In this document: one piece after another, positions 41,455-53,584 of the stretch
Layout of the letters: each line of letters opens with the position of its first letter
Position numbering within the stretch: position 1 is the first letter of the stretch
Source of the DNA: Eleusine coracana subsp. coracana
Lineage: Eukaryota > Streptophyta > Magnoliopsida > Poales > Poaceae
Length of the DNA stretch: 64,000 nt
Direction of reading: 5' to 3'
Assembly: GCA_032690845.1 (NCBI GenBank)
Contig: CM064427.1
Location: 21,487,164-21,551,163 of the forward strand
The notes under the pieces: model-generated
What the model was told of the DNA's origin: nothing
The model's database searches: none
Seen by the model: the letters and a program-made list of their open reading frames with translations, nothing else
Translations under genes and position numbers: made by a program

Positions 41455-43955
41455 TCAGCTCGATGAAGCGTTGTCCGGTCCCGGAGATGAAGACACGGAT
41501 GATGCTTCTTGTTTCACTCGCCACACCTTCTTGGTCTTTGTTGCGGTCGGTGGCTTCTCGGGCTTCGGAGGCTGCGGTTTTGCAGGCTTCACAGCCTGTT
41601 TCTTTGCAGACCTCGGAGGTTGCTGCCTTGTGGACTTCGAAGGCTGTTGCTTAATGTGTGACCTTTGCCTCCTTGCCTTCATCAGTTGTTGCTGTGCAAC
41701 CTTTTCCTTCTCAAGGAAGTTCTTCATGAATGTATGAGGCTGTCCTTCTTTGGCGGAGTGACCTCCACTTCCTTGATGTTGCTTGGGTTCGGCTCGTACT
41801 TGATACGGATCATGTTGCACTGTTCTTGCCGTGGCCGAAAGTCAAACATCTCCTCCTTGCCATTGATGTGGAAGCGGATTTCTCCGGCTCCTACATCGAT
41901 GCGAGCACCCGCAGTGCTGAGAAATGGGCGTCCCAGGATGAGTGGTGTGCTCTTCCCGACGTCCATGTCAAGCACTACGAAGTCGACGGGGATGAAGCAA
42001 TCCCGGATTTTCACCGGAATATCTTCGGCGATTCCCGCCGGATAGCGGACCGTTGAATCGGCCAGCTGCAGCTGCATCGGCGTGGGGGATAGTGTGGTGT
42101 AGTTGAGCTTGTCGAAGACATCCTTCGGCATGACGCTCACACTTGCCCCAAGATCACATAAGGCATGGTCGAAGTTCTGTGTCCCGATCGAGCAGGTGAT
42201 CGTGGGACACCCCGGATCTTTCTTCTTCTCAGGAAGCCGGTTGAGTATAACAGCACTACACTCTTCCGTCAGCTTGACAATTTCTGTGGTCGGTAGTGGG
42301 CGCTTGTTGCTGATAAGATCCTTGAGGTAGCGAGCGTACGTGGGTACTTGTATCGCATCCAGCAAGGGCACGTTGATGTGCAGCTTCTGGATCACCTCAA
42401 TGAAGCGTGTGAACTGCTCATCCACGGTGGGCTTCCTTCTTCTTTCAGGAAACGGCATGAGGTTCGTGTCATAGAACTCATGTGGGGCCGTTTTCCTGGG
42501 CGGCAGTTCTTCTTCTTCTGTCGGCTTCTCAGCTGATGTGTCCTTTCCTGCATGGTTAGGGTATGGCGGATCCCGAGTGGACTTACCTCCTCTCGTGGTA
42601 ACCACATTAACATTTTCTAAGGGGGTCTCGGGTTGCCCCGGAATTTTCCCCGACTCAGCAGTAGGAACAGCAGCAGCTAGCTGAGCTAATTGGGTTTCTA
42701 TCATTTTATTAAAGCTCAGCTGATTCTTGAGAGCAGAGGAAACACCCTCTATCTTAGTGTGGATGCTCTCAAGAGTCCTATCAGTGGTGGCAAGCTTTTT
42801 ACTGATGTTATCATTAACCTTAGCTTGACCAAGCACAAGATCTTTCAAGGAGGGCTGATTATAACCGGAATTAAAACCAGAGAAGTTGCCAGAGTTACCT
42901 CCTTGGTAGTTGGGACGTGGTGGACCCCAACTTTGACCTCCTTGTGGACGGTAGCCGTTGTTGTTGTTGTTGCCCATGAACATTGCGTCCTCACGGGCCT
43001 CAGGGCAGTCATTGCCTGAGTGTCCCGTGTTGCCACAGACCTCGCAAGTCATACGAGCGTCTAGGGCTTTCACTTCTCCATTGGCTTGGTCGTCCATCTT
43101 CTTCATGAGAAGGTCAATCTTGGCGGCGAGCATGTCAACCTCCTTGACGGAGTGCATGCCTCGCTGGCGAGGTTGGATGCGCTCTTCATTCCAACCTTGG
43201 TTGGACACCATCTTCTCGATCAAATCTTTTGCCTTGCTTACAGTGAGCGAGAAGAAGGCTCCACCAGCAGCAGCGTCGAGGTGGTCGCGGGCCGACGGAG
43301 TAAGCCCGTTGTAGAAGTTCTGGATGATCAGCCAATCATCCATCCCGTGGTGGGGACATGCCAGGATGTACTCTTGGAGCCTCTCCCATGCCTCAGGAAT
43401 CGACTCCTTCGACTCCTGCTGGAAGCTTAAGATCCTTCCGCGGAGGGCATTGGTCTTGCCCAGCGGGAAGAACTTTGTAAGGAACGCAGCTGAACACTTC
43501 TCCCAAGTGTTCACAGCTTCAGGGTTTGCGTAGAACCACTGTCTCGCTCTCCCAAGGAGAGAGAACAGGAACAGTCGAAGGCGAACAGCGTCGGGGGTGA
43601 CGTCCTTCATTTTGAACGTGTTGCAAATCTCTAGGAATTGCTGGAGATGAGCACTAGCGTCCTCATTGGCTTTCCCACAGAATGGGCTAGCCTGCACCAT
43701 GGTGATGAGACCGGTCTTGATCTCGAAGTTCGCATCTCCCACATTGCCAGCTGGTCCCGTAGGGATGTTGGCAGCGGAGGGAGCGGAGAACTCGCGGAGG
43801 GTCTTGTCGGCCATTTGCTCAGAGCTTGATGGTGCGGGAATGACAGGTTCGATTAGCCGAGTCTCCTTACGAGGAGGGGTGAGCCTAGCTCGCGTCCTTC
43901 TCAGGAGTGACTCAGGATCTTCAGTGAAGTTTGTCGGCAAGTCGAAACCAGTCAT
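41455..43955 (-). pseudogene. Family A gag-protease, copy 2, frameshifted at C-terminus
   Basis: 743 codons open from MTGFDLPTNFTEDPESL through Gag core, CCHC knuckle (CEVCGNTGHSGNDCP) and protease (DLGASVSVMP, ILGRPFLSTAGARID). A 2-base loss near 41735 (catcacattc in copy 1, catacattc here) ends the frame at DSLIHS and shifts the Lys/Pro-rich tail (down to 41455) to another frame. Gag and protease domains are complete, so this copy could still supply both. Confidence 0.85.
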
Positions 43956-44075
43956 ACACTACCCTGTTTTCATACAAAATGCAGAAAACAAAGCAAGGTT
44001 AGCCTGCCTAGGAGATAGCCTTAATAATTGCAACACTATTATATACATTAGTAATTTTTCTTAAATCATACGCCT

Positions 44076-44160
44076 TCCCCGGCAACGGCGCCAGAAATGC
44101 TTGTTGACTTTTGCTAAGCCATATTAATAAATCATCCCCGGCAACGGCGCCAGAAATGCT
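44076..44160 (-). repeat. Duplicated PBS and LTR-end segment
   Basis: Two perfect PBS copies (44076-44093 and 44135-44152) are separated by a copy of the first 34 bp of the LTR as read on plus. The duplicated unit is 44102-44160 (59 bp), directly adjoining the true LTR edge at 44161. Confidence 0.9.
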
Positions 44161-45693
44161 TGTTGACTTTTGCTAAGCCATATTAATAAATCATTCCCGG
44201 CACGGGGCCAGAAACGGTTCACTAATATGTCCCAGAGTCAAGTAGGTAAAATCCGCAAGCGCACGGAGAATACTGCTGTAGCATTTCACCCGGAAGTATT
44301 CAGGGTATCGTATTTGTTTATCCCAAAGGAAGGTTATGATCAAGAAGCGTTACTAACATATAAGATCATGTTAACAATTAGCAAGGATATCTAACCAAGA
44401 CAGGCGGGTACATGATAATAACCGGGTAGTGTGACACACACAGAAGATTCCTACTAAATAAATAAAGTCTAGTGGAGAAAAGACTAGGCTAAGCTACTCC
44501 TACTATACATTCCTATACAGTTGCATAGCCTAAGTAGAATACATACAGACCCACACTCAGGTTCAGCAGTCAATAGTATAGCACTTCAGGCACGGACTTA
44601 CCCCTGCATCCACAGGCGACTTCCGCCAAGAGCCTACGCACTAGCCTAGCGGGGAGGATTTCAAAGGACGGACAGGGCTGTCACCACCTGCCGCCTACCT
44701 CAACGAACCAATAGACTAACGAATAATTGATGTAAATCAATCACCCAAGTACCATACTTGCATGACCAAAGAGCACTCTGCCCCTCCGCGATTACTATTA
44801 ACGAGGCAGAGCTACCGTACGAATACGATCACCAAACCCATGCTATACTTTATCAGCTAAAACTAAGCATAGAGACTATAACATATAAACTAGACTATAG
44901 TGACAGTATATAACTAGCATGACAATAGTGGTATAATAAATATAAACTACTATCACACAAGTAGACTATACTATCACATATATGGATCACAATATCAAAC
45001 AAGAAACTCATGACCCAAGCACAACTATATAGAAAATATATATATATATTGATAAGAGCAAAGTCTTACAAAAGGGAAAAGATACAAGAGCCATACCAAT
45101 TCCAAGTGAAGACTTGGGACTAGAGAGCTCTAGACTCAGCCTAACTCCACTAAAACTCCAAGAACTACTACTAGCAAGAGAGAAATGCTTCTTGTGGTGT
45201 GTGTTGAGTGTGAAGGCACACCCTCCTATTTATAGCCTCAATAGGTCGGCAAGGGAGAGTAACCGCCACGGAAGGCATCTCAAACCGTCATCAGGAGTCG
45301 CGGAGGAGCCAACACGTGGAAGCCCAGGCGGAGAGGGCGCCCGGCCGGGTCGGCCGACCTGAGGGTGGCCCCTCCTGGCCTGTGCTTTCTCCGGGTGGCT
45401 GTCCTGTGGGCCCTGACGTCGGTTTGCGCGGTATTACAGGGAGTTACGTCGGTTAAGTGCTGAAAATGGGCCCTTCAATCCGTGTGACGTCCATGTGGCA
45501 CTCTCTGATTGGTCGAAAGTGTGTTTTCTTGCCTTTTGAGGTGTTTCCTTCACATTTCCTCCTGCATGCACAAAGTTCTCCAAGTACAAGTGGAACTATA
45601 TTATTGTGCTAAAGCATGCGTGGATGAAATGCCAAATTCTCCTTTATTTGAGTATAGTTGACGGTTAAAAATGGTACTTAACAGCCGTCAACA
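44161..45693 (-). repeat. Family A LTR 5 (outer right, 5' LTR)
   Basis: 1533 bp, one U3 palindrome. The decayed PBS-like sequence inside the LTR lies at 44195-44210. Followed by the second CCAAC. Confidence 0.95.
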
Positions 45694-45807
45694 CCAACCT
45701 GTGCCTTGCGTGAAAACTTCGTCATGATTTCTTTGCCTTTCCCTTTGCCCTTGTCCTTGTTGAAGTACCTCTTCTTCTTTTGCTTGGCTTTCGGGTCCTC
45801 TTGATTA
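45694..45807 (-). pseudogene. Copia G3 gag, middle piece
   Basis: Encodes EDPKAKQKKKRYFNKDKGKG, KGKEIMTKFSRKAQVG on the minus strand, the basic linker between zinc knuckle and acidic part of SIRE-type Gag. It continues in frame with 34684 across the family-A insertion. Confidence 0.6.
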
Positions 45808-46059
45808 AACTCACGAAGTTGGGGTCTCACAAACCGATGAACGGCGACACTGTTTATTAACCCGAATCCTAATGGTGCAGCGGTGGCTGTATATGAAGAC
45901 CCTAGGGTCGTCAAAACCCTCTGGACACGCCCCTGATTGGGCTCAACTAGATACAAAGCTCAAAGGCCAAAAATAGGCGATGCAGCACCAACATAGATTC
46001 TGGACTCTCTCTTGTTTCGATGATTCCCGATGACTCCAAATGAATTTTGACATGAGGCT

Positions 46060-46848
46060 GTCACGTAGAAGGGGCAGGGGCTGATCTTGGTGCTGCAAAA
46101 ACAACACTAGCTGGTGGCGGCGGCCGGAAAGATGGCTTGGGCAGCCCCAAAGTCCCCGTCAGCCGTGGTGGGTAGAAAGTCCTGGACTTGCTGTACTCCT
46201 CAAAAGCCTGGAAAAGTCCCTGTGATTCTTTCTCTGCAAGCATAGCATACCACTCCACCAAACAATAGCAAAGTCATTAAACTCACTAGTGGCTTGTCTA
46301 ACTCTATGTTGTTCAGGAACAAGGTGAGCATTAAATTTTTGATCTACAGTCATTTCCCAATCAAGGTAAGCATCACCATCGTACTGACCCGAAAACGAAG
46401 GAATTGAAAACTTAATTTTAGCATATGGGTCATCTGGAGCATGGTAACCTTATGTGTGACGGTTGGGATTGTGGAAACCACCCATACCTTGAGGGTTACA
46501 TTGCAAACAACGTCGTAACCTTGCGGTCCTTGCAGCTGACCTATCGACGGTGCCATCAGCCTTAAACACTGTTTCTTCATCATGATCGTCTTCAACGTCG
46601 TTGTTGGTGTTGGTGGTCTTGTGAGCGGTCTCTAATTTGACAACCTGATCGGTTAACTTAGAGACTCTCTTATCCAACCGCTCAATGCTTTCTCCCAGGT
46701 GAAGCTTGGCGACGGCGTCGGTGACGGCCCTACTGATCGTCTCTGCCAAATCACTCTGAACCGCCTGCAAAGCCTTTTCTAGCTGACTTTGGCTCACGCA
46801 CTCATCAAATTTTGAGGGCGAAGCACCCTCTCCATCGCTTCCTGACAT
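46060..46848 (-). pseudogene. E2 gag fragment
   Basis: Starts MSGSDGEGASPSKFDECVSQ with a coiled-coil N-terminus (ERLDKRVSKLTDQVVKLE). After a stop near 46450 it continues with AYLDWEMTVDQKFNAHLVPE, RVRQATSEFNDFAIVWW, then PPRLTGTLGLPKPSFRPPPP in another frame. The 'DAYLDWE..VDQKF' and 'A..EF.dFA..WW' motifs belong to the Gag of iMet-primed grass gypsy elements. Confidence 0.65.
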
Positions 46849-46860
46849 CAGAAACACCAA

Positions 46861-48035
46861 ACAGGAAACAAAAAGTGAAGGTTATCCCTACAAAACTACT
46901 AAGCAGTGGTGCCTCTCAACACAGCAAAAGGAAGCTTCTTGCAAAGCTCTTACAAAGTTCTGAAAAAAAACAAAGCAAAGGATACCAGGGAGGTGTGTTT
47001 CATAATTGCAAGGGTTACAAAATAACCTGTGTGCTGTCCAGAAGAAATATGTAGAGCTAGGAATGCCAAATATATATATGTGAGTGGCACACAAATAAAA
47101 AACAGATAGTAAAGCTGAATAAGTGCCCAAGTAACTTGTCCCTAGTTGCTGGTCTAACTATGTCCTAGAATAGTAGTAATAGCAAAGAAGAAACAAGGAG
47201 ACAAATGCACACAGTCGATCATAAGTGTAAAATAGCCTAACTCAGAAATTCCAAGGGGCTAGATGGAGCACTAGTAGGAATCCCAAATTTCTCTTTTTTA
47301 TTTTATTTTTTTCATATTTTTTTCCAACTCACTAGCAAAGGGGGAGGAACCACAAAATATTTTAGCTCAAATAGAGCTAGGACGTGGCCTACAGGAAATC
47401 TTGAAGTTTCAAAAAACGTCGGGTTTCAACTTGGATGAATTTTTTCTTTATCTTCCCGATTTTTTTTTTGAATTTTTTGATGAGGGCACACACGGGTCTC
47501 AACTTTTAGTCAAGAATCTCCTATAAAGTTTCAGCCAAAAAGGACAACCGAGCGAAAAGTTATGGCTCTTTTACCAAAGGGATGTCGGAATCTATTATGA
47601 GGAAACCCAGGGTTTGAGTGAAACTCGAGTCGGGTTTGGGGTCAGGTAGGGATTTTTTTGGCGGGGTGGATGCAGCGGAAAGTGGAATTTATGAGAATTG
47701 GTCCGAGGTGTTGAGGGTGGGTTTATGTTTGGATTAGGGTGGGCGTGTTGATCAATCAACCCTAGCATACAAAGCCGACAAAACCGAGGGTGGTGGAAGG
47801 GATGGCGGCTAGGATTGCAAGGGAAACACTACTGACAACAAAAACACAAACTAAACCAGCAACTAAACAAGAACTAGGGCACAAACTCAAAACTACGGAC
47901 TCTGAGATTGAAATATGCAAAGGCTAAACACATGGTTATGGGCGGGGGAATTTTTTTTTTTTGCATTTCTGTGGATGATAGGAAGAACACGAAAACAACA
48001 CTAAAGGGTAGTGCGAACCTGACGGTGCACCTGAA
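46861..48035 (-). other. E2 leader, non-coding
   Basis: Untranslated region between gag and PBS. 47515-47760 matches 29047-29280 of E1. T-rich stretches near 47290-47470. No gene seen. Confidence 0.6.
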
Positions 48036-48737
48036 GCTCTGATACCACTTGATGTGAATAAGGGTTCTCGATCTTCCAAAAGGTTATTGGTAAGTTGATT
48101 TGGTCGGAGGAGACACACAAATCGATCCGGCTTCAGAACAGCACGTTCTAAACCCTGCAATCACAGCACGACGTCTCCTCTGGTTATAAACCGTCCAAGG
48201 ACGATTGACCTTACCGAGAATGCTAACCCCTACCTGCGAATCAAGAACACAAGCAACAAAATAGGCGATGCAGCACCGACACATATTCTAGACTCTCTCT
48301 TTTTTCGATAATTCCTGATGATGCTTGATGAATTTTGACATGAGGCCAGTGGCATTGGAAAGGCCTTCTCCTTATCTTTCTGTGCATATGTAGAACGTCT
48401 AAATCCGAGTCCGTATGCGTCCTGGACAACCATTTTAGTGAAGACTGGTCCTGGGCACCAAAACAGACTCGAAGTCGGTTTTGATTGGGCCTCCACTTTG
48501 GCTTCCAAGGCCTTGCTGGTCCTCCACGTTACCAACTCCTTCTCCCATCATCTCTTGGTTCTCTCCATGGTTCCTAATTATAAAATATTCATTAGGTAGC
48601 AAACCATTCTTAAAAGTAACATATAGCGAAGAACATAGGAATAAGCTCACCTCTAAATTTAGTCGTCATGCACGAGCTCTAGTCATTGGACCTTGTAAGT
48701 CTAGAATTGTGTATACATAGGAGTGATGTCCTCATCA

Positions 48738-49608
48738 CCTATTCTTATTCATCATTACTTAAGTCTTGAGACTTGAATGCTTCTTTCTTGGGCTTGGGGC
48801 AATCCCGAACAAAGTGATTCTTGGAGCCACATTTGAAGCACTTTCCCTTGGACTTGAAGGCAAACTTGTTCTTGAAGGTCTTCATCTTCCTCATGAGAAG
48901 TGCAAAGTCCTCGCACAAGTCATCACTCATCATCTTCTTCTTCAATCACCACCATCTTCTTTCCCTTCTTACTCTTGACAGGTTCTTGCTTCTCAGCTTG
49001 AAGTGCTAGGTTGGATGGTTGAGGATCATCCAAACCCAATTGGTAGCTCTCAAAGGCAGTGATCTTCCCAAGCACTTCTTTGATGGTCTTTGTCTTGAGG
49101 TCACCTTGCAAGGTGAAGGTGATGGTGGATTCATACTTATGGTCTTTAAACAGCCTCATAAATCTTCTATTCACCTCAATAGGCTTGAGCATGAAGTCAT
49201 CCCCAAGAGCATTATCTCCTCCACTAATACATGAAAGTGAGAATAAACAGTATTAGCTCTATCATGTGGAAATCTAGTGAAGTTATCATACTTGTTCTTC
49301 AGTACATAGTATCTTTCCTCTTTTACATCAGGAGTGCCCTCATGAATGCTTTGGATCTCAATCCAGATACCATGTGCTATCAAACTCGCATCCAATCTAG
49401 CAAAGACATCCTTCGAAATGCATGCAAACAAAGCATTCTTTGCCTTAGTATTGTGCTTAATGAAATTAGGATCTAACGGGTTCACATTTGCATCCGTCTC
49501 ATGGGTCACCTTCCATATCTTCAGATCGAGGGACTCAAGATAGGCCTGCATACGAGCCTTTCACCAATAACTGTAGTCCTCGCCACTGAATATGGGAACA
49601 CTTCCCAT
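48738..49608 (-). pseudogene. Copia G3 gag, N-terminal part
   Basis: Begins MGSVPIFSGEDYSYW followed by a stop, then KARMQAYLESLDLKIWKVTH, AKNALFACISKDVFARLDAS (UBN2-type Gag), TFTLQGDLKTKTIKEVLGKI, and a CCHC knuckle CFKCGSKNHFVRDCP. One more frame change occurs near 49190. E2 interrupts the frame after SNDE. Confidence 0.7.
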
Positions 49609-49673
49609 CTCTCCTGGCATCCTTACTCAAGGCGGTGAAGCCTCTAGGTTGAGCACTTGGCTCTGATACCAAT

Positions 49674-51285
49674 TGTAAGGACCGAAGGCATACCAAGACT
49701 GAGGTGAATTGGTAAGCCGACCACAATCAACAAATGCTACTAATTTCTCTACAAAATCCCAGCAATCCTTGCAACCTAACAATTCTAGTAGGACAAGACC
49801 CTATACATGCTAGTGTTCATGATGAGTGCAAATGCAGAAGCTAAACACACTAGCCTATGAAAGCCACAAGTCAACCTACTAGATATGGCACACATCTTGC
49901 AGAATAGTAAAGAGGGGTCAAGGAATGCTCATGAGTTTTTTCCCAAGGTATCAGAAGGATGGCTCCTTCCCCTAATCCTTATTGGACCACTCCCGCCACC
50001 AAGTAGAGTTCTCGCACACGAGCCCGCATCACTCCCGGAGTGAAGACACGGTTGCGTCACTACTGCCACCAAGGCACAAGCTCGCATCCCTCGAGAACTT
50101 GCCGGACTCTCCGAGCCGACACAGGCGCTCACTATCGATGCCCCTTTCAACGATGGGCTCAAACTGTGTACAAACATGTGATGACCTTCACAAGCAATCA
50201 TGACAGGCTGGATCTTCGACACCTAACCGGTCTAGGTCTCACCATAGACCAAGAGTAACAACTTAGATAAAACTCTCAAGGACACCCTAGCCTTAGATAT
50301 GAATTGATGCTCATGTTACTCTCTCTAACACTCCCAAGATCTTCAAATATCCTCCTAGTGCTCCTCTCTTTTCCTCTTCGCTCCCTACTGATGCTCCTAG
50401 CTATCCAATGGGCCAAGAGAGGTCTCCAAGACCCCAACAACGACCTTATATAGGCTTCCAACCTTAAACTAGTCGTTGCTCCATGAAATTACCTTTCTGG
50501 GTGACCTGACCGGTCCTCCAAAGCAGTTAGCTCCTGCCCCATGCTGACTTCTGCACTGAATGGACCGTCCGGTCAGTAGACCCGACCGTTCGATCTCTTT
50601 AAGTTCTATTGATTCCAGAGAGTGTCCATTTTGCTTCCTTTCTGTCTTGCGCCTCATTCATACAGACCGGACCATTCAGTCTATAGACCAGACCATCTGG
50701 TCTTTATGAGTCTTCACGCTGACAGATTCCTTACAACAATTTCTCTCTGATCTGCCTTCTCCTCTGATGACCTTACTGTCTGGTCTCTCCAGACCTTCTA
50801 TCCAGTCACTCTTTCCAGAAGCTGAAACTTCTCATCTTGCTTGACTTCGTTTCCCAGCTTCTTCCAACAGCTTCTTGGCTTCTCAACTGTCACCTAGTGC
50901 CTATGATTTCAGTGAGCATCTACGCACATCACCGACTAGCATGGCCTAAGAAACATGACCTAGACCCCCTTGATAGTCCACTTTTTCCTATGGACTCAAG
51001 CCAACAACTAGACAAGTGTTCCAAACACTTGCTCCTAGCTTGTCCTTAGCCTTGATCCATCTCCATGAACCCTTGGACTCCATCAAGCTCACCAAGCCTC
51101 TATGCTTGTGGTCATTATCATCAATCGCCAAGGCAACCATCATTAATAAGATTTGTAGTAGAGTTAGAGATGATACATGCATAGACAATACTCATGTAGA
51201 TATTAGCCCATAATTTTAAGTTGTCATTAATCACAAAAACATCCATACCTCAGGGATCCAATCATCAATGGTCATGAAGCTTACA
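49674..51285 (-). repeat. Copia G3 5' LTR
   Basis: 1612 bp, TGTAAG...CTTACA. On the minus strand it is followed by ggtatcagagccaag, the initiator-Met PBS. Shares long stretches with the LTR at 56405-58307 (for example 49930-50270 with 56935-57290). Confidence 0.75.
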
Positions 51286-51338
51286 CAATTGTATATGTGA
51301 AAACGCTGATTCTTACTGCCAAAACACAAGTATCATGT

Positions 51339-51396
51339 GACAACTAGACACTTTGATGGCATAGTTCTGAATGACATCAAAGTGTCTAGTTGTCAG
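51339..51396. repeat. Perfect 21-bp hairpin
   Basis: Arms 51339-51359 and 51376-51396 are exact reverse complements with a 16-base loop. No coding frame runs through it. It lies just inside the left edge of the CACTA remnant. Confidence 0.85.
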
Positions 51397-51439
51397 TATT
51401 GTTTTTGGAAAGCCAATGAAGGGAGTTAAAAAGGCAATG

Positions 51440-53120
51440 TTCCCAATGTCATTTAAGAAGATATCTTCGTATATTTTGATGACTCAGAAGAATTAGAAGT
51501 GCCTTTGACTGGATGCATATTGGGACGGGTGTATTTGACAGTAGTGCGGACTTATACTCAACCAACCTAGAAAGACAAAGGATAGATTCAATGCATGTAG
51601 AGAACTTGTAAAGATAGGAATAAGGCCAGAGCTTCATCCGCAAGAAAGACCAAATGGAAAGTATTACCTCCTCCCCCCCCCCCCCCCCCCCCCCCCGCTC
51701 CCCGGCAAGCTACACCCTTACGAGTGAGGAGAAGATGACATTCTGTAAGTGCCTACGTGGGATTAAAGTACCGACTGGTTTCTCATTGAATATCAAGAAT
51801 CTTGTAAACATTGAAGAGTTAAGGATAAGTTGGTACAAGACTCATGATTGTCACACATTGCTTTTCGGGTTTCTCCCTATCGCCATTGGAGTTGTCAAAT
51901 AGCCATGGGTGAAGTTGGTTGTAATTTGCTTGTGCTACTTCTTTAACGCACTCTCAAACAAGGTGACCAATGAAGACGAGTTGAATGATCTACAGACTCA
52001 CATAAAGGAAACAATGTGCATACTTGAGATGGTCTTCCCTGCAACATTTTTTGATGTGATGGAACACTTCATGATTCATATTGTTGACCAGATGTCTACG
52101 TTGGTCCCCGTCTACCTACATCTGATGTTTCTATTTGAGAGGTTCATGTATTGAAATGCTATGTATGAACTCGTTCTCATCTAGAGGGTTCTATGATTGA
52201 GGGCTACACAACTGAAGAGATCATCAACTGTTGTGCAAATTATATTAAAGATGGTAGATCAATTTGTCTTCCCGTGTCTCATCATGAGGAGAAATTATCT
52301 AGAAAAGGTACTAAACATTAGAGGTCAATCATCGACCATGAGTTCAAATGAGTGAACCAAGCACATTTCAGCATATTGCAACATACATAGATTGTGGGCC
52401 TATAAACATCTGTTAGAGCTATGCTAGAACAACGAGGATGCAATGGATGAATGTATCAAAGATGAGCACAAGCGCTTCTTCACATCATAGTTCAGCTCTC
52501 TGTACCCTCCAAGTGGTGAATCCGTGAAAGAGAAGTTGTTGAGAACATTCGCTAACCGCTCAAGAAGGAACGCGGTTACCTTCAGGCATATGACATCAAT
52601 GGTTTTACATTTGACACCCAATAGAAGGATAAGAAGAACAAATGTCAAAGCAGCGGTGTTCGAGTATAAGTAATTAATGAAGTGGACCGAGAGATCTTGT
52701 ATTATGGGTACATTGAGGAAAAATGGGAACTGGACTATGGTGAAAATTTATAGGTCCTTGTATTCAAATACAAATGGGTGAAACACCCTCATGGGATGGA
52801 ACTTTATGAATACGGGTTCACAATCATTCATCCTAACAATGTGGATCACAAAGATGAGCCTTGGATACTCGCCAAGACCGTGGAACATGTGTTTTATGTA
52901 CTCAATCCAAAGGATGAAAAGAAATGCATTGTTGTTCTATGTAAAGAAATAATCATTGGAATGGAGAATGTAGAGGATTGAGATGAATACAATTAGTATG
53001 ACACGGTGCCATTTTTCATAGATCCAAAAATGTTTCAACTCTTAGAGTCGAGACTCTCCTACTCCGGCGGAATGCCCATCATGTGCACCGATCATTCAGA
53101 AGGAAAAATCATTCAAGGAT
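51440..53120 (+). pseudogene. CACTA TNP2 transposase with DUF4218/DUF4216-like parts
   Basis: Broken by many stops and shifts. In order: GIRPELHPQERPNGKYYL, a 24-base C run (51673-51696), ASYTLTSEEKMTFCKCLRGI, THDCHTLLFGFLPIAIGVVK, LCYFFNALSNKV, CILEMVFPATFFDVMEHFMI, then KYKWVKHPHGMELYEYGFTI and AKTVEHVFYVLNPKDEKKCI. This is the C-terminal half of grass TNP2 transposase. The DDE-bearing N-terminal half is missing. Confidence 0.7.
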
Positions 53121-53584
53121 AACTAAAGCATCATGTAATTTTATTTTGTTAAATATTATTAGAATGCGAACCATGCATTATTTTATATGTAACCTAATTA
53201 TTAATATGTAAACCATATATTATGTTAAGTATTTGAATTATCAATATGTTATTAATATCCTGCAATTATATTGTAATATTTGAGGAAATATTATTTGCAG
53301 CAACTAAATATTGAACATTCCATTTATATCCAATTTATTTCAATATATAAATTAGTACCAAAATAAAAAACAGACAACTTTGTAGCGGCGAGTGACAACA
53401 CCAACTGCCTCTATCCTTTGTTTAGCGACGTTGGCATTGTCACCCACCGCTACCTTGTTTCCCCCATATAAGGCAAGGATGCAGCGACCCTCAACCTTAA
53501 TCCCAACGCTGCAAAGAGGACACTGTCAGGCTGCCCGAGCTCCACCGCTTCGAGAACAACCACCGTCGCCTCCCTGTCCCTCTT
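53121..53584 (+). other. CACTA intergenic region with subterminal-like repeats
   Basis: AT-rich to 53370. At 53381-53397 gtagcggcgagtgacaa and at 53436-53452 ttgtcacccaccgctac form a near-perfect inverted pair. Such GC-rich motifs are common in CACTA subterminal and intergenic regions. Confidence 0.45.

Larger units (their letters stand above)
34690..45693 (-). mobile_element. Family A copy 2: three-LTR tandem insertion with TSD
   Basis: Three family-A LTRs (34690-36220, 36339-37888, 44161-45693), a 118-bp remnant body (36221-36338) and one complete body (37889-44160), all minus, between one pair of CCAAC repeats (34685-34689 and 45694-45698). The complete body has the same order as copy 1: PBS, gag-protease, internal promoter, ORF2, central and terminal PPT, and no RT. 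The copia gag on both sides is contiguous once this block is removed, so it is a single insertion site. Confidence 0.9.
45808..48737 (-). mobile_element. E2: CRM-like gypsy remnant with gag
   Basis: Minus. 5' LTR 48050-48737 (internally deleted, 688 bp against 923 in E1), PBS tggtatcagagc at 48036-48047, leader, gag 46060-46848, then an LTR fragment 45808-46054 that begins and ends inside the LTR. Protease to integrase are gone. The right edge (48737) abuts copia gag. Confidence 0.7.
32600..51285 (-). mobile_element. Copia element G3 (SIRE-like), split by A and E2 insertions
   Basis: Minus orientation. 5' LTR 49674-51285, PBS about 49662-49673 (ggtatcagagcc), gag in three pieces (48738-49608, 45694-45807, 33745-34684), then 3' non-coding and LTR-like remnants to about 32600. 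Pol is missing. The gag pieces join in order when the family-A insertion (with one CCAAC) and E2 are removed: zinc knuckle, then KKKRYFNKDKGKGKGK, then WTSDKSSEASSSSSEDEEVA. So the copia insertion is older than both. Confidence 0.7.
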
